This document shows, piece after piece, positions 27,283 through 37,446 of a DNA stretch of 64,000 nucleotides. Source of the stretch: Rhizobium giardinii bv. giardinii H152 (GTDB lineage: Bacteria > Pseudomonadota > Alphaproteobacteria > Rhizobiales > Rhizobiaceae); the NCBI RefSeq assembly GCF_000379605.1, contig NZ_KB902691.1:757-64756 (forward strand). Direction: 5' to 3'. Position 1 is the first letter of the stretch. Each line of letters opens with the position of its first letter. The translations under genes were made by a program, and so were the position numbers. The notes beneath the pieces were generated by a model. It did no database searches. It was not told the origin of the DNA and was given only the letters and a program-made list of their open reading frames with translations.

Positions 27283-28053
27283 TTACAAATCAATCGGCCG
27301 CGCCCGCCGCAATGCCGTCTCGCGCGTCGTCGGAACGCCATGCGGCGCCAGCACCGGCACGAAGACGCGGCGCGACGCGCGGGCGGCCACCGGCAGGCCC
27401 TGGTAGAGGCGCTTCTGGGCCTCGACGATGATGACGCCGGAAAACACCGGCCACAGCGACCGGCCGATCCGCTCAAAGGCGCTGCGCAGCTTGAGCACCA
27501 TCTTGAGCTTGGAGGGCGGGAAGAACAGCGCATCGGCCGATGCACCGGGCGTGAAATTGGTCTCGCGCAGAAGTGCGGTCAATTGTCCGCGCGAATAGGG
27601 ACGGCCGGAGCCGAAGGGCGTATGCTCCATGCGGGCCCAGACGCCGCGGCGGTTCGGCACGACAATGACGAGGCGACCGCCGGGTGCAAGGACGCGCCAG
27701 AGCTCCTTCATTGTTTCGCGCGGGTTTTCGGCAAATTCCAGCGAATGCACCATCAGCACCCGGTCGACCGACGAATCTGGCAAAGGCAGTTCCTCGTCGA
27801 AGACCAACGCTGTCGCGGAGAGTTCCGCGACCGGCCAGTTCACCGCTCCCTGCCCCGCCGGCATGAAGGCGAAGGTCCGCTCCGTGTCGGCGCGAAAACG
27901 GTCGAGATAGGGAACGGCATAGCCGAGCCCGACCAGCCGCTCCTCCGGCAGCCGCGCCCAGACGGACGACAGCGCCATGCTGATCGACTGCTCGGCAAAG
28001 CGGCCGAGGCGGGAATGATAGAACTGGCGAAGATCGACAATATCTGCGTGCAT
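27283..28053 (-). CDS. Class I SAM-dependent methyltransferase
   Basis: A 256-residue protein with a methyltransferase domain of the type-11 kind. The motif after the SAM site reads [42 protein letters not shown], which is characteristic. The glycine-rich motif I near [12 protein letters not shown] is degenerate, as usual in this rhizobial family. The C-terminal part is basic and hydrophobic. The start is uncertain (ATG 28053 or 28062; no clear ribosome site). It diverges from gloB, 89 bases apart, in a common rhizobial arrangement. The substrate is unknown. Confidence 0.82.
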   Translation of the reverse strand: MHADIVDLRQFYHSRLGRFAEQSISMALSSVWARLPEERLVGLGYAVPYLDRFRADTERTFAFMPAGQGAVNWPVAELSATALVFDEELPLPDSSVDRVLMVHSLEFAENPRETMKELWRVLAPGGRLVIVVPNRRGVWARMEHTPFGSGRPYSRGQLTALLRETNFTPGASADALFFPPSKLKMVLKLRSAFERIGRSLWPVFSGVIIVEAQKRLYQGLPVAARASRRVFVPVLAPHGVPTTRETALRRARPIDL

Positions 28054-28142
28054 GAGCACCATGTTAGTCGGGAACGGGTGGACTTCAAGGCGGCCGTCAC
28101 TACATTTGCGGTAACGCCCCGTCTCTGCCAGGAGCCATTGCC

Positions 28143-28913
28143 ATGGCCAATCTCGAACTCGACCTGTTTCTGTGCCGCACCGACAATTTCGGCGTGCTGG
28201 TCCACGACCCGGAAAGCGGCGCAACCGCCTCCATCGATGCGCCGGAAGAACAACCAATCCTTGGCGCGCTGAAACGGCGCGGCTGGACCTTGACCCATAT
28301 TCTGACGACCCATCATCACCCGGACCATGTCTCGGCAAACCTGGCCTTGAAGGAGGCCTTTGACGCAACGATCATCGGGCCGGAGAACGAGGCAGGCAAA
28401 ATCCCCGGCATCGACCAGACGATCGGCGACGGCGGCCATTTCGATTTTGCCGGCCACAGGGTCGATGTCTTTGAGACGCCCGGGCATACCGCCGGGCATA
28501 TCTGCTTTCATTTTCCCGACGACAAGCTGCTGTTTTCCGCCGACACCCTGTTTGCGCTCGGCTGCGGTCGACTGTTCGAGGGCACGCCGGCACAGATGTG
28601 GGCGTCGCTGCAGAAGCTGATGGCGCTGCCGGACGACACGACGATCTATTTCGGCCACGAATACACGCAATCGAACGCCCGTTTCGCGCTCACCGTCGAT
28701 CCGCAAAACGACGCCTTGAAAGAGCGCGCAGCCGAGATCGACGCCCTGCGTGCAAAGGACGAACCCACGGCGCCGACAACGCTTGGGCTGGAGAAGCGGA
28801 CCAACCCTTTCCTGCGGCCGCATGATGCCGCGATACGCACGCATCTGGGCATGGAAAGCGCGTCCGACGCCGAGGTCTTCGCCGAAATCCGCAAGCGCAA
28901 GGATAATTTCTGA
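28143..28913 (+). CDS. gloB: Hydroxyacylglutathione hydrolase (glyoxalase II)
   Basis: A 256-residue binuclear metal hydrolase that releases D-lactate and glutathione from S-lactoylglutathione. The metallo-beta-lactamase motif is THHHPDHVS (about 56-64), followed by [29 protein letters not shown] and [10 protein letters not shown] with the remaining ligands. The C-terminal helical domain ends with NPFLRPHD..I, which binds glutathione. The stop overlaps the start of the next gene by one base. Confidence 0.94.
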   Translation: MANLELDLFLCRTDNFGVLVHDPESGATASIDAPEEQPILGALKRRGWTLTHILTTHHHPDHVSANLALKEAFDATIIGPENEAGKIPGIDQTIGDGGHFDFAGHRVDVFETPGHTAGHICFHFPDDKLLFSADTLFALGCGRLFEGTPAQMWASLQKLMALPDDTTIYFGHEYTQSNARFALTVDPQNDALKERAAEIDALRAKDEPTAPTTLGLEKRTNPFLRPHDAAIRTHLGMESASDAEVFAEIRKRKDNF

Positions 28914-29356
28914 TGGATGTACAGTTGCCCCTCTCGGCCCAGGCGATCATCGAGACGCTGAAGATGCAGCGCCATCCCGAGGGGGGCTGGTACATCCAGA
29001 CCTTCAAGGATGTGGCGGGCGGTGCGCGGGGGCATTCCACCGCCATCTATTACCTGCTGGAGCGCGGCGAGCGTTCGCACTGGCACCGCGTTCGCGATGC
29101 GACGGAAGTCTGGCACTTCTATGCGGGCGCGCCGCTGGCGCTCAGCATCGCCGAAGACGGCAAGCCGGCGACGAGCGTCACGCTCGGTGCGAATATTCTA
29201 CTGGATGAGCGGCCACAGGCGATCGTGCCCGCCGACTGGTGGCAGTCCGCGACCTCGCTCGGCGCATGGACGCTGGTTGGCTGCACCGTATCTCCGGGTT
29301 TCGATTTTTCCGCCTTCGAAATGGCGCCGCCGGATTGGCGGCCGCCTGCGGCGTGA
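28913..29356 (+). CDS. Cupin-fold DUF985 protein
   Basis: A 147-residue cupin. The family start, AQAIIETLKMQRHPEGGWY, is followed by YYLLERGERSHWHRV, with possible metal ligands His-x-His, and by EVWHFYAGAPL. DUF985 proteins are small beta-barrels with unknown or sugar-epimerase-like roles. The start codon overlaps the gloB stop (TGATG), so it is cotranscribed and might deal with an aldehyde-derived product. Confidence 0.85.
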   Translation: MDVQLPLSAQAIIETLKMQRHPEGGWYIQTFKDVAGGARGHSTAIYYLLERGERSHWHRVRDATEVWHFYAGAPLALSIAEDGKPATSVTLGANILLDERPQAIVPADWWQSATSLGAWTLVGCTVSPGFDFSAFEMAPPDWRPPAA

Positions 29357-29359
29357 CCT

Positions 29360-30250
29360 CTATTCGGCGGCCTGCGCCGCTTCGGCCCGATCACGAAAAA
29401 TGACGTCCTTCGCGGCCAGAACCGCCCCGCCGGTCACGAACAGGCAGGCGAGCGCAATGCGCCAGGACGGCTCGGCAAAGCCGAACAGGACGAGCACGAG
29501 CGTCGAGAGCACAGGCGCTGCGTAGCTGGCAACGCCGAGAATCTGGATATTGCCGTTCTTGACGCCATAATCCCAGGCGTAGAAGGCCGCACCGACCGGC
29601 AGGAGCCCAAGGCCGGCGACCGCGAGCCATTGCGTTGCCGTCTCCGGCCAGACAGTTGCCTCCAGGCCGAGATGGCAAAGGAACGACAGTGCCGCGGTTG
29701 CCAGGCAGAAGCCGGTGACGACATCCGTCGAGACGGCATCGAACCGTCGCGTCAGCAGCGAGTAGCCAGACCAGGTGAAGGCACAGGCGAGCGCTGCGCA
29801 ATAGCCGAGCGTGTAGGCATCGTCGAACTCGACGCCGTTGCGCGCGACGATCAGGATCGTCCCCGCAAGGCCGCAAAGCGCGCCGGCAATATGATACCAG
29901 CGCAGCCGCTCACCCGGCAGCAGCGCCGAGCCGACGACGATGAACAGCGGCCAGAGATAGGCGATGAGCCCGGCCTCGACGGCAGGCGCGTTTCTGAGCG
30001 CCGTAAAATAGAGGAAGTGGTAGCCGAACAGCCCGGCGATGCCGACAACCCAGACCTTTGCCGGCTGCTTCAGCAGTGCAAGCCGCTCCGGCTTCAGCGC
30101 CAGCACGACGATACCCGGGAGGCTGCCGATGGAAAAGCAGATCGCCGACAGCTGGAACGGCGGCATGGTGCCTGAGGCGGCGGTGAACAAAGCCAGCAGC
30201 GACCACATCAGGATCGCCGAAAAGCCGATCAGCGTTGCCTTGACCTTCAT
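29360..30250 (-). CDS. EamA/DMT-family exporter, YddG-like
   Basis: A 296-residue protein with ten predicted membrane helices in two EamA repeats (LIGFSAILMWSLLALF opening the first; YCAALACAFTWSGYSLLTRR opening the second). The sequence and length resemble YddG, an exporter of aromatic amino acids in enterobacteria. The start at 30250 follows the DUF3108 stop by 25 bases, so the two are likely one transcript. Tyrosine-synthesis genes lie 3 kb away, but that is weak evidence for the substrate. It ends 3 bases from the convergent cupin gene. Confidence 0.83.
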   Translation of the reverse strand: MKVKATLIGFSAILMWSLLALFTAASGTMPPFQLSAICFSIGSLPGIVVLALKPERLALLKQPAKVWVVGIAGLFGYHFLYFTALRNAPAVEAGLIAYLWPLFIVVGSALLPGERLRWYHIAGALCGLAGTILIVARNGVEFDDAYTLGYCAALACAFTWSGYSLLTRRFDAVSTDVVTGFCLATAALSFLCHLGLEATVWPETATQWLAVAGLGLLPVGAAFYAWDYGVKNGNIQILGVASYAAPVLSTLVLVLFGFAEPSWRIALACLFVTGGAVLAAKDVIFRDRAEAAQAAE

Positions 30251-30275
30251 GCGCGTGCCCCAGCCTTCAGAATTG

Positions 30276-31052
30276 TCAGCCCCCGAATTTGGTGGCCCAA
30301 ACGGTGACCGGACCGAGTCGCGTCGGGATCCGGACATAGACCGGAGCATATACATTCGCCGCCTCGGCCTTGGCAAACCAGATTTCCATCGTTTCCAGCT
30401 TGCGCAGGTAGTCGACGTCGAGACGCCCCTTGCGGTAGCCGGATTTCGGCACGAACTTGATGCCACAGACGATGACGTCGCCGTCGAAGCCATCAGTCTT
30501 GAACGGTTTGGTGCCTTTTGCCGAGAGTTTCAGGTCCATCCGCGATTCGCCGTCGAAGATCGGCACGCTTTTCGGGCAGACGCGCGTGTCCGCGGGAAAG
30601 ATAAGGCCGGACAGCGGGTCGACGACGTTGCGCATGTCGGCCTTGGTGACCGGTACCCAGTTTTTCGGAATCCGGCGCGCCGGCTTCATCGAGGCCGACA
30701 GCACGTTGCCATCGCGAAACTGGACGGCGATCGCCCTTCGTTTCTTACCCGTCTGGTAGCGGACCCGATATTCCGAAGCACTCAGCCGATCCCGGCCGAC
30801 GGTGCCGGACACGGAGGTCTGACCCGAGGTCTGGGCGAAGATGTCGGCGAGACCAGCGGAATTCATCGTGCCCGAGATCGTGTAGCGGTCGGCGTTGAAT
30901 TCGGTATAAAACGACGCCCTGGCGATCGGCAGGCCGGCCAGCGAAATGCTGTAATCCGTGCTGTGCTTCACCTCGACGGCTTGGGCCAGGCCTGTGGAAA
31001 ACATCGTCGTGGCAAAAGCCAGAAGCGCCGAGATACCGATGCGCCAGTTCAT
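30276..31052 (-). CDS. DUF3108 exported protein
   Basis: A 258-residue protein with a clear Sec signal (ISALLAFATTMFSTGLAQA, cut near residue 24). The DUF3108 beta-barrel-like domain begins KHSTDYSISLAGLPIARASFYTEF and ends in MEIWFAKAEAANVYAPVYVRIPTRLGPVTVWA. Such proteins are periplasmic and uncharacterised. The start ATG 31052 has GGAAGGG nine bases ahead; the longer open frame upstream is rejected because it would put the signal inside. Divergent from rpmB. Confidence 0.85.
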   Translation of the reverse strand: MNWRIGISALLAFATTMFSTGLAQAVEVKHSTDYSISLAGLPIARASFYTEFNADRYTISGTMNSAGLADIFAQTSGQTSVSGTVGRDRLSASEYRVRYQTGKKRRAIAVQFRDGNVLSASMKPARRIPKNWVPVTKADMRNVVDPLSGLIFPADTRVCPKSVPIFDGESRMDLKLSAKGTKPFKTDGFDGDVIVCGIKFVPKSGYRKGRLDVDYLRKLETMEIWFAKAEAANVYAPVYVRIPTRLGPVTVWATKFGG

Positions 31053-31281
31053 CGCGCAAGCCCTTCCATTTCCGTTTAGCAACCGTCGCAGATACGGCGG
31101 GTTTGCGGCATTTCTGCGCCGCAAGACCTGCATTTGCCGCAAGTTTTAACCCACGACGCAGCAAAGTGGAATTGCGCCGGTCATTGATGTATATGAACGC
31201 GACCAAACACAATCCAAGCTCTCCCGGCCTTGTAAAATCGGCGCGGATTTCAAGAGTTTTCCCGGAAAACGAAGGTTTGGC

Positions 31282-31310
31282 TTGACGGCGCGGCTCTGTC
31301 TGACTATAGA
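31282..31310 (+). promoter_or_regulatory. Strong sigma-70 type promoter of rpmB
   Basis: The -35 box TTGACG (31282-31287) and the -10 box TATAGA (31305-31310) are separated by 17 bases. They lie about 95 bases before the ribosomal protein gene, consistent with a strong housekeeping promoter. Confidence 0.7.
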
Positions 31311-31404
31311 ACCGCAACTTTCCAATCATGGCCAACGGAATGCGGCCTGGGCGCTTAGGCCCGCTAACGCATGGACCGAAGCCGAAAAGAAAAATAGGTG
31401 CATC

Positions 31405-31701
31405 ATGTCCCGTAGTTGCGAATTGACCGGCAAGGGCGTCCAGTCGGGCAACAATGTGAGCCACGCAAACAACAAGACCAAGCGCAAGTTCCTCCCGAAC
31501 CTGTGCAGTGTCACGTTGATCTCCGACGCGCTTGGCCAGCGTTACCGTCTGCGCGTTTCGGCTGCAGCCCTGCGTTCGGTCGAACACCGTGGCGGCCTCG
31601 ACGCGTTCCTGCTCAAGGCTGACGAAACCGAACTGTCGATGCGCGCTCGCCTGCTGCGCCGCCAGATCGTCAAGAAGACGGCCGAAGCGGTCGCTGCTTA
31701 A
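31405..31701 (+). CDS. rpmB: 50S ribosomal protein L28
   Basis: A 98-residue large-subunit protein. The family start [33 protein letters not shown] is unmistakable. The length is that of the long alphaproteobacterial form with a helical C-terminus. The start at 31405 has aggtg seven bases upstream. It has its own promoter upstream and a terminator just downstream, so it is a single-gene transcript. Confidence 0.97.
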   Translation: MSRSCELTGKGVQSGNNVSHANNKTKRKFLPNLCSVTLISDALGQRYRLRVSAAALRSVEHRGGLDAFLLKADETELSMRARLLRRQIVKKTAEAVAA

Positions 31702-31727
31702 TCAGCAGGTTGCGCATGCGATTTGAG

Positions 31728-31758
31728 AGGCTTGCCAGGGCAACCGGCGAGCCTTTTT
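31728..31758 (+). terminator. Rho-independent terminator of rpmB
   Basis: The stem aggcttgcc (31728-31736) pairs with ggcgagcct (31746-31754) with one G-T pair and a 9-base loop, followed by a run of five T. Confidence 0.8.
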
Positions 31759-31829
31759 CTCGTTTGACGTTTCGATAAAACTCGTTGATTTTGCCAGGCT
31801 TGGAGCGTGGCACATCCATATTCCTCCAA

Positions 31830-31855
31830 CTGGTGGCATACCCCAGGATAAAAAA
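31830..31855 (+). promoter_or_regulatory. Leader hairpin covering the ribosome site of the queuosine-precursor transporter gene
   Basis: ctgg (31830-31833) pairs with ccag (31843-31846). The hairpin partly covers the AGGA Shine-Dalgarno sequence (31845-31848) and is followed by seven A and the start codon. The layout (short stem, A-run, possible ggca/tgct pseudoknot reaching into the first codons) recalls class-I preQ1 riboswitches, but the conserved loop bases are not clearly present. Confidence 0.3.
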
Positions 31856-32500
31856 ATGCTGACGAACCGCACATTCCTCGTCTATGTCGCACTGATGACC
31901 GCCGTGGTCGTGGCGTCCAACTTTCTCGTTCAATACCCGCTGCCGGGATCGATCGCCGGCATGCAGTTGGGGGACCTCCTGACCTGGGGCGCCTTCAGCT
32001 ATCCGATCGCCTTCCTGGTCACCGACCTCACCAATCGCCAGTTCGGACCGCGGACCGCCCGCAAGGTGGTGATCGCCGGCTTTGCCGTTGCCATCCTCCT
32101 GTCGGTGCTGATCGCCACGCCGCGCATCGCCATCGCCTCCGGCTCGGCCTTCCTGCTCGGCCAGTTCCTCGATATCTCGGTGTTCAACAGGCTTCGGGCG
32201 CAGAGCTGGTGGCGCGCTCCGCTGATCGGCTCGCTGTTCGGCTCGTTCCTCGATACGGCGATCTTCTTTTCCTTCGCCTTCGCCTCGTTCTTCGTGTTCT
32301 TCGGCCCGAACGATCCGTTCGCCCTCGAAAACGCACCGATTCTGGGCGTCATGGCCGCCGAAGCGCCGCGCTGGATTTCCTGGGCGCTCGGCGATCTCGG
32401 TGTGAAGATCCTCGTCGGCCTTACCATGCTTCTGCCCTATGGCGCCCTGATGAGCATCATCAAGCCAATGCCCGCCTTGAAGGCAAGCGCGCGAGCCTGA
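31856..32500 (+). CDS. yhhQ: Queuosine precursor transporter (VUT/YhhQ family)
   Basis: A 214-residue membrane protein with about six helices. Typical VUT family features are VVVASNFLVQY in helix 1, TWGAFSYPIAFLVTDLTNRQFGPR (the conserved Tyr-Pro and Thr-Asp-x2-Asn motif) and GSLFGSFLDTAIFFSFAF. YhhQ imports preQ0/preQ1 for tRNA queuosine. AGGA lies seven bases before the ATG. A leader hairpin precedes it and a terminator follows, so it is likely transcribed alone. Confidence 0.9.
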   Translation: MLTNRTFLVYVALMTAVVVASNFLVQYPLPGSIAGMQLGDLLTWGAFSYPIAFLVTDLTNRQFGPRTARKVVIAGFAVAILLSVLIATPRIAIASGSAFLLGQFLDISVFNRLRAQSWWRAPLIGSLFGSFLDTAIFFSFAFASFFVFFGPNDPFALENAPILGVMAAEAPRWISWALGDLGVKILVGLTMLLPYGALMSIIKPMPALKASARA

Positions 32501-32513
32501 AATACCTAACGCA

Positions 32514-32538
32514 ACCACGCCGTGACGCGGGTTTTTTT
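32514..32538 (+). terminator. Terminator after the transporter gene
   Basis: acc-a-cgc (32514-32520, one bulged A) pairs with gcgggt (32527-32532) around a 6-base loop and runs into seven T (32532-32538). Confidence 0.6.
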
Positions 32539-32550
32539 CACGCGCCCGAT

Positions 32551-33555
32551 TTAGTCGACCAGCCGGAATTCCAGCATCAGGTTACGCTCAAGGATCGAGT
32601 GGTTGTCGTCGGAAACGATGATAACGTGGATGTCCCCACCGGGTTCGACGATAACGTCCAGGCCTTCCATGTTGTCGATCTGGTAGCCCATGTCCGCCTG
32701 CAACAGGACCTCGCCATCGACCGCGGCACCCGGCTTGATGTCGTCGCCCTTGATGCGCCGTATCTCCATGCCGAGGCCTTCTGCAAAGCTGAACCGGCGC
32801 TCCAGAAGCAGAAGATCGCCATTCGGCAGGAAGGCACCATCTGTAATGGCGAAGGGTTTTTTCTGAACGACGCCGAAGACGCCCTTGCGCGGGCCGTCGA
32901 GAACGGCGGCATAGATGTGCCCCGCCTTGTCCAGGCTCAGCTCCGAGACGACCACGGCGCCAGCGGCAAGCGGGCTTTCCTTTGGCGAAACGGCAATGGT
33001 TTCAAGCCCGCGATTGCTGCGCAACGATTTCGGCGGAATGAACGTGGGAAGCGTCGCGAGTGGGCGCGACTGCGCAAATCCGGGGTCGGGATAGACCTCG
33101 ACGAGATTCATCTGCTCGATACCGACAAGCGCCTCGCCGTCGCGCAGCGCCAATCCCTCGCTGTCCATCTCACCCTTGACCTGCTCGGATCGGCCTTTGG
33201 GATCGATCATCGATGTCACGGCTAGATCACTCACGCCTGCGAGCCGGCCCTGCCCGTCACGGACGATTGCGCCCTCGACCCAGTGGCCGGTATCCATGAC
33301 GGCGAGGAACGACTTCCGGTCCGGCCGGAAGCGGATCGAGGAGATCGCGCCCAGCAAGGCGTTGCTCGACGACATCTCGATGCCACCGATGAATTCCAGC
33401 TTTCCGAACAGTCTCTGGTCCGAACCGATCTTGAAATTCTCGATCTGCCGGCTCGTCACCGGGACGGTTTCCTGCGCCGGGAGGGAGACGGCGGCGGCCG
33501 GCATCACGGTGAGTGTGAGGGACATTGCCGCCGCCCGAATCAGTATCGCTCTCAA
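32551..33555 (-). CDS. Exported phytase-like esterase (PF13449 type)
   Basis: A 334-residue exported protein. With TTG at 33555 as start (AAGGAA six bases ahead) the signal peptide is ideal (MRAILIRAAAMSLTLTVMPAAA). The mature part is a beta-propeller-like domain with LGAISSIRFRPDRKSFLAVMDTGHWVEG, DSEGLALRDG, NRGLETIAVSP and DNMEGLDVIVEPGGDIHVIIVSDDN. These blocks match the esterase-like domain of phytase-family proteins. The substrate is unknown, perhaps a phosphate or sugar-phosphate ester in the periplasm. It follows cobT on the same strand with a gap of 114 bases. Confidence 0.83.
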   Translation of the reverse strand: MRAILIRAAAMSLTLTVMPAAAVSLPAQETVPVTSRQIENFKIGSDQRLFGKLEFIGGIEMSSSNALLGAISSIRFRPDRKSFLAVMDTGHWVEGAIVRDGQGRLAGVSDLAVTSMIDPKGRSEQVKGEMDSEGLALRDGEALVGIEQMNLVEVYPDPGFAQSRPLATLPTFIPPKSLRSNRGLETIAVSPKESPLAAGAVVVSELSLDKAGHIYAAVLDGPRKGVFGVVQKKPFAITDGAFLPNGDLLLLERRFSFAEGLGMEIRRIKGDDIKPGAAVDGEVLLQADMGYQIDNMEGLDVIVEPGGDIHVIIVSDDNHSILERNLMLEFRLVD

Positions 33556-33669
33556 ATGGATTTCCTTCCGGCGGGCCGGCGCGGAGCATGAAATGCCGCT
33601 CCTCGAAAACGAAAATAGACAATGCACAAACAAAACCGGGGCTGCTTGCCGCCCCGATCAGGAAAGGTC

Positions 33670-35571
33670 TCAGCCGGCGCGCCGCATCGCCCCGCCTCGC
33701 CGCCTCGAGCCTTCGTCGTCGAACAGGGAAGCGAGTTGCTCGGTCATCGCGCCGGCCAGTTCATCGGCATCGACGATGGTCACGGCACGGCGATAGTAGC
33801 GCGTGACATCGTGGCCGATGCCGATCGCCAGCAGTTCGACCGGCGAACGCGTCTCGATCTGCTCGATCACGGCACGCAGATGCCGTTCGAGATAGTTGCC
33901 CGGATTGACCGACAAGGTCGAATCGTCGACCGGCGCGCCGTCCGAAATCATCATCAGGATGCGGCGCTGCTCGGGGCGGCCGAGCAGCCGGTTGTGCGCC
34001 CAGATCAGCGCCTCGCCGTCGATGTTCTCTTTCAACAGGCCTTCGCGCATCATCAGGCCGAGATTGCGGCGGGCGCGCCGCCATGGCGCATCTGCGGACT
34101 TGTAGATGATGTGGCGCAGGTCGTTGAGGCGCCCGGGCGTCTGGGGCTTGCCGCTGGCGAGCCACTTTTCGCGCGACTGCCCGCCCTTCCAGGCCTTGGT
34201 GGTGAAGCCGAGAATCTCGACCTTGACGCCGCAGCGCTCCAGCGTGCGGGCAAGGATATCGGCGCAGGTGGCCGCAACCGTGATCGGCCGGCCTCGCATG
34301 GAGCCGGAATTGTCGATCAGCAGCGTCACCACGGTATCGCGGAAATTGGTGTCCTTTTCGCGCTTGAAGGAAAGCGGCTGCATCGGATCGATGATCATCC
34401 GAGTCAGGCGCGCCGAATCGAGATAGCCCTCTTCCAGGTCGAACTCCCAGGAACGGTTCTGCTGCGCCATCAGGCGGCGCTGCAGCCGGTTGGCGAGACG
34501 CCCGACGGCGCCCTGAAGATGGGCCAGCTGCTTGTCGAGGAAGGCCCGCAGCCGGTCGAGTTCAGCCTCGTCGCAGAGCTCTTCGGAGGAGATGATCTCG
34601 TCGAATTCCTCAGTGAAGACAGCGTAATCGATCTTCTCGTTGAAATCGTCAAAGGGATGGGCCGGCCGCTTGACTTCGCCCGGCGTTTCGCTGTCGTCCT
34701 CACCATCGTCCGACATCTCGTCTTCGGAGATTTCGGCGCCGTCCATCTCGCCTTCGTCCATCTGCTCGTCGGCAGATTCGTTTTCATCGGCAGGCGCGGC
34801 ATCGGATCCGGCATCCTCGTCGGAACTGTTTTCGTCCTGCTCCTGGCTGCGCGGCTGGTCCTCGTCGGTCTGGCTGTCCTGGTCGTCCGGCTCGACGTCA
34901 TCGTCGCCATATTTCTCGGCAACGTCCATCGAGCTCAGCATGTCACGTACAACGCGGGCAAAAGCCTGCTGGTCGTTGACGGTGGCCGACAGGTTGGCCA
35001 TGTCGCCGGCTGCCTTTTCCTCGATGAAATCCCGCCAGAGATCAAGCACCTTGCCGGCCGAGGCCGGAGGCTTCTGCCCGGTCAGCTTCTCCCGCACGAT
35101 CAGCGCCACGGCTTCCTCGAGCGGGGCATCGGCCTGCCGGTCGATATTGCCGAAGTTGGCTCGGGCATATTTCTCGTCGAGCATGGAGGCGAGGTTGTCC
35201 GCCACGCCGCTCATCCGAAGCGAGCCGATGGCTTCGACGCGCGCCTGTTCAACGGCATCGAAGATCGCCCGCGCATCCGCCCCTTGCGGCGACATGGTCG
35301 CATGGATGCGCGCGTTGTGGCAGGCCTTGCGCAACGCCATGCTATCGCCGAGCCCGCGCGTTACCGAAAGCTCCTTGCGGGTCGGTCGCTTGGAGATTTC
35401 GGGCAGCCGCATGCGCTCGCCGGTCAGGCCGGGGCGCTCATTGGCGAAAACCACCTCGATCTCCGCATCGCCGGCGATCGAGCGGATGCAGCCGGTCAGC
35501 GCGCGGCGGAACGGTTCGACGTCGACTGTCCCCGCCGGCCTTGGTTTCGAATTGTCGCCGCGGCCCGACAT
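33670..35571 (-). CDS. cobT: Aerobic cobaltochelatase subunit CobT
   Basis: A 633-residue subunit of the ATP-dependent chelatase that inserts cobalt into hydrogenobyrinic acid a,c-diamide in aerobic vitamin B12 synthesis. The order is typical: an N-terminal helical domain; a long acidic Asp/Glu/Gln linker (about 215-300); and a C-terminal von Willebrand A domain with the MIDAS motif DNSGS (near 415) and [12 protein letters not shown]. It lies 3 bases behind cobS, its AAA+ partner. CobN is not in the window. Confidence 0.96.
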   Translation of the reverse strand: MSGRGDNSKPRPAGTVDVEPFRRALTGCIRSIAGDAEIEVVFANERPGLTGERMRLPEISKRPTRKELSVTRGLGDSMALRKACHNARIHATMSPQGADARAIFDAVEQARVEAIGSLRMSGVADNLASMLDEKYARANFGNIDRQADAPLEEAVALIVREKLTGQKPPASAGKVLDLWRDFIEEKAAGDMANLSATVNDQQAFARVVRDMLSSMDVAEKYGDDDVEPDDQDSQTDEDQPRSQEQDENSSDEDAGSDAAPADENESADEQMDEGEMDGAEISEDEMSDDGEDDSETPGEVKRPAHPFDDFNEKIDYAVFTEEFDEIISSEELCDEAELDRLRAFLDKQLAHLQGAVGRLANRLQRRLMAQQNRSWEFDLEEGYLDSARLTRMIIDPMQPLSFKREKDTNFRDTVVTLLIDNSGSMRGRPITVAATCADILARTLERCGVKVEILGFTTKAWKGGQSREKWLASGKPQTPGRLNDLRHIIYKSADAPWRRARRNLGLMMREGLLKENIDGEALIWAHNRLLGRPEQRRILMMISDGAPVDDSTLSVNPGNYLERHLRAVIEQIETRSPVELLAIGIGHDVTRYYRRAVTIVDADELAGAMTEQLASLFDDEGSRRRGGAMRRAG

Positions 35572-35574
35572 GGA

Positions 35575-36570
35575 TCAGGCCGTGGCTTCGAGCACGATGT
35601 TGGCGGCGCTTTCCTTCAGCTCGACACCAAAGGCGCGCTGATAATGTTCGGCCACCAGCGGACGTTCGAGCTCATCGCACTTGTTGAGGAAGGTGATGCG
35701 GAAGGCAAAGGCGATGTCGCCGAAGATATAGGCGTTTTCCGCCCAGGTGATGACCGTGCGCGGGCTCATGACGGTCGACAGATCGCCATTGATGAAGGCG
35801 GCACGGGTGAGATCGGCGACGCGCACCATCTTCGAAACCGTCTCGCGTCCCTTGTCCTTGGTGAAGCCCTTGACCTTGGCGGCGACGATGTCGACTTCGT
35901 TGTCATGCGGCAGGTAGTTCAGCGTGGTGACGATCGACCAGCGGTCCATCTGGGCCTGGTTGATCTGCTGCGTGCCGTGATAGAGGCCGGTCGTATCGCC
36001 GAGACCAACGGTATTGGCCGTGGCGAACAGCCGGAAGGCCGGGTGCGGGCGGATGACGCGGCTCTGGTCGAGCAGGGTGAGACGTCCCGACGATTCGAGC
36101 ACGCGCTGGATGACGAACATCACGTCCGGACGGCCGGCGTCATATTCGTCGAAGACGAGCGCGACATTGTGCTGGTAGGCCCAGGGCAGGATGCCGTCCT
36201 TGAATTCGGTGACCTGCATGCCGTCCTTGACGACGATCGCGTCCTTGCCGACGAGATCGATACGGCTGACGTGGCTGTCGAGGTTGACGCGCACGCAAGG
36301 CCAGTTAAGGCGCGCAGCGACCTGCTCGATATGGGTCGATTTCCCGGTGCCGTGGTAACCGGACACCATGACGCGGCGGTTATGGGCAAAGCCTGCGAGA
36401 ATGGCGAGCGTCGTTTCGCGATCGAACAGATAGTCCGGATCGACGTCCGGCACATAGGCATCGGCCTTCGAATAGGCCGGGACCCTGAGATCGGTATCGA
36501 TACCGAAAACGTCACGGACGGAAACTGTCGTGTCGGGAAGGTTGGAAATATCGAGGTCTACCTTGCTCAT
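35575..36570 (-). CDS. cobS: Aerobic cobaltochelatase subunit CobS
   Basis: A 331-residue AAA+ ATPase that forms rings with CobT. Walker A is GYHGTGKST (about 70-78), Walker B LVFDEYD, sensor 1 FATANTVG. The second of two tandem ATGs (36570) has GGAG at the right distance and gives the usual [10 protein letters not shown] start. It follows the J-domain gene by 89 bases on the same strand and almost touches cobT. Confidence 0.96.
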   Translation of the reverse strand: MSKVDLDISNLPDTTVSVRDVFGIDTDLRVPAYSKADAYVPDVDPDYLFDRETTLAILAGFAHNRRVMVSGYHGTGKSTHIEQVAARLNWPCVRVNLDSHVSRIDLVGKDAIVVKDGMQVTEFKDGILPWAYQHNVALVFDEYDAGRPDVMFVIQRVLESSGRLTLLDQSRVIRPHPAFRLFATANTVGLGDTTGLYHGTQQINQAQMDRWSIVTTLNYLPHDNEVDIVAAKVKGFTKDKGRETVSKMVRVADLTRAAFINGDLSTVMSPRTVITWAENAYIFGDIAFAFRITFLNKCDELERPLVAEHYQRAFGVELKESAANIVLEATA

Positions 36571-36659
36571 CATGTCTCCAGCACGGAAGCCCCCTGATTG
36601 GCCTGGTGGGGGCATCCCGTCTATGCCTTTTAAATGTGTGACCGTAATAAAACGGGTTA

Positions 36660-37286
36660 CTAGCAGAAGCCAGCCTGTTTTAACAATTGATATGCCTGGA
36701 TCACGGCGCGAAAACGCTCTTCCGAGCCTCTGTCTCCGCCATTTGCATCGGGGTGATGCTTTTTTACAAGCTCCTTGTAGGCGGCCTTGACGTCGGCGGC
36801 GGTCGCATTGGCATGCAGGCCGAGCGTATCGAAGGCCTTGGCCTCCAGCGTCTTCAGCTTGCGCAGCCGCGGTTCCTGCCGGGCAGCGCGGGCGCGCGCC
36901 TGGTCGACGAAGCCGAACGGGTCGCGCATGCGGGCCTGCGCCCCGGCTGAACCGGACCGCATCTGCGACTGCGCCGGACCATTCTTGGCATTCTTGTTGA
37001 CGCCAACCGTCCAGGTCGGACGATGTCCGGTCAGGGCTTCCTTCTGGTAGCGCGCGATCTCATTGTCGGAAAGGCCGGAAAAGTAGTTGTAGCCCTTATT
37101 GTATTCCTTCACGTGCTCGAAGCAGAACATGAAATATTCGTTCTCGGCGTTACGCCCCACGGGCGCGCGATGCACAGCATTTTCCTCGCACCCGTCCCAC
37201 TGGCATTTGGGTGCCATCGGTTCCGGTTTCTGGTTCACCTTGCGGCGGGTACGGATGCCATCGAAGTATTTTGAATCGAGTTTCAT
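36660..37286 (-). CDS. J-domain protein with N-terminal zinc-ribbon-like region
   Basis: A 208-residue co-chaperone. The J domain is at the C-terminus (about 149-205) with the HPD motif at 178-180, so it should stimulate a DnaK ATPase. The N-terminal part has CQWDGC (Cys28, Cys33) and FCFEH (Cys55, His58), which may bind zinc. The order is the reverse of classical DnaJ. This architecture is conserved in Rhizobiales next to cobS and bolA. The link with cobalt chelation is positional only. Confidence 0.88.
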   Translation of the reverse strand: MKLDSKYFDGIRTRRKVNQKPEPMAPKCQWDGCEENAVHRAPVGRNAENEYFMFCFEHVKEYNKGYNYFSGLSDNEIARYQKEALTGHRPTWTVGVNKNAKNGPAQSQMRSGSAGAQARMRDPFGFVDQARARAARQEPRLRKLKTLEAKAFDTLGLHANATAADVKAAYKELVKKHHPDANGGDRGSEERFRAVIQAYQLLKQAGFC

Positions 37287-37446
37287 GGCGCTAATTATGG
37301 GGCGTGGCGGGCACCACAACAAGAATTGACAAATGGGAATGTTGCTGGCTTTGTGAAACCATTTTGCACCTCGCAAAAAGCAATCCGGGACGGGTCCGTC
37401 GTCTGCGGTCGACGCAACGGAAAAGCCAGAGAAACGGGGCTGAAAC

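Noticed and set aside
33622-36597. A 991-codon plus-strand open frame opposite cobT and cobS
   Set aside because: It lies antisense to two clearly recognised genes. Its translation is low-complexity His/Asp/Arg/Val-rich, as expected for the complement of GC-rich codons, and it has no domain.
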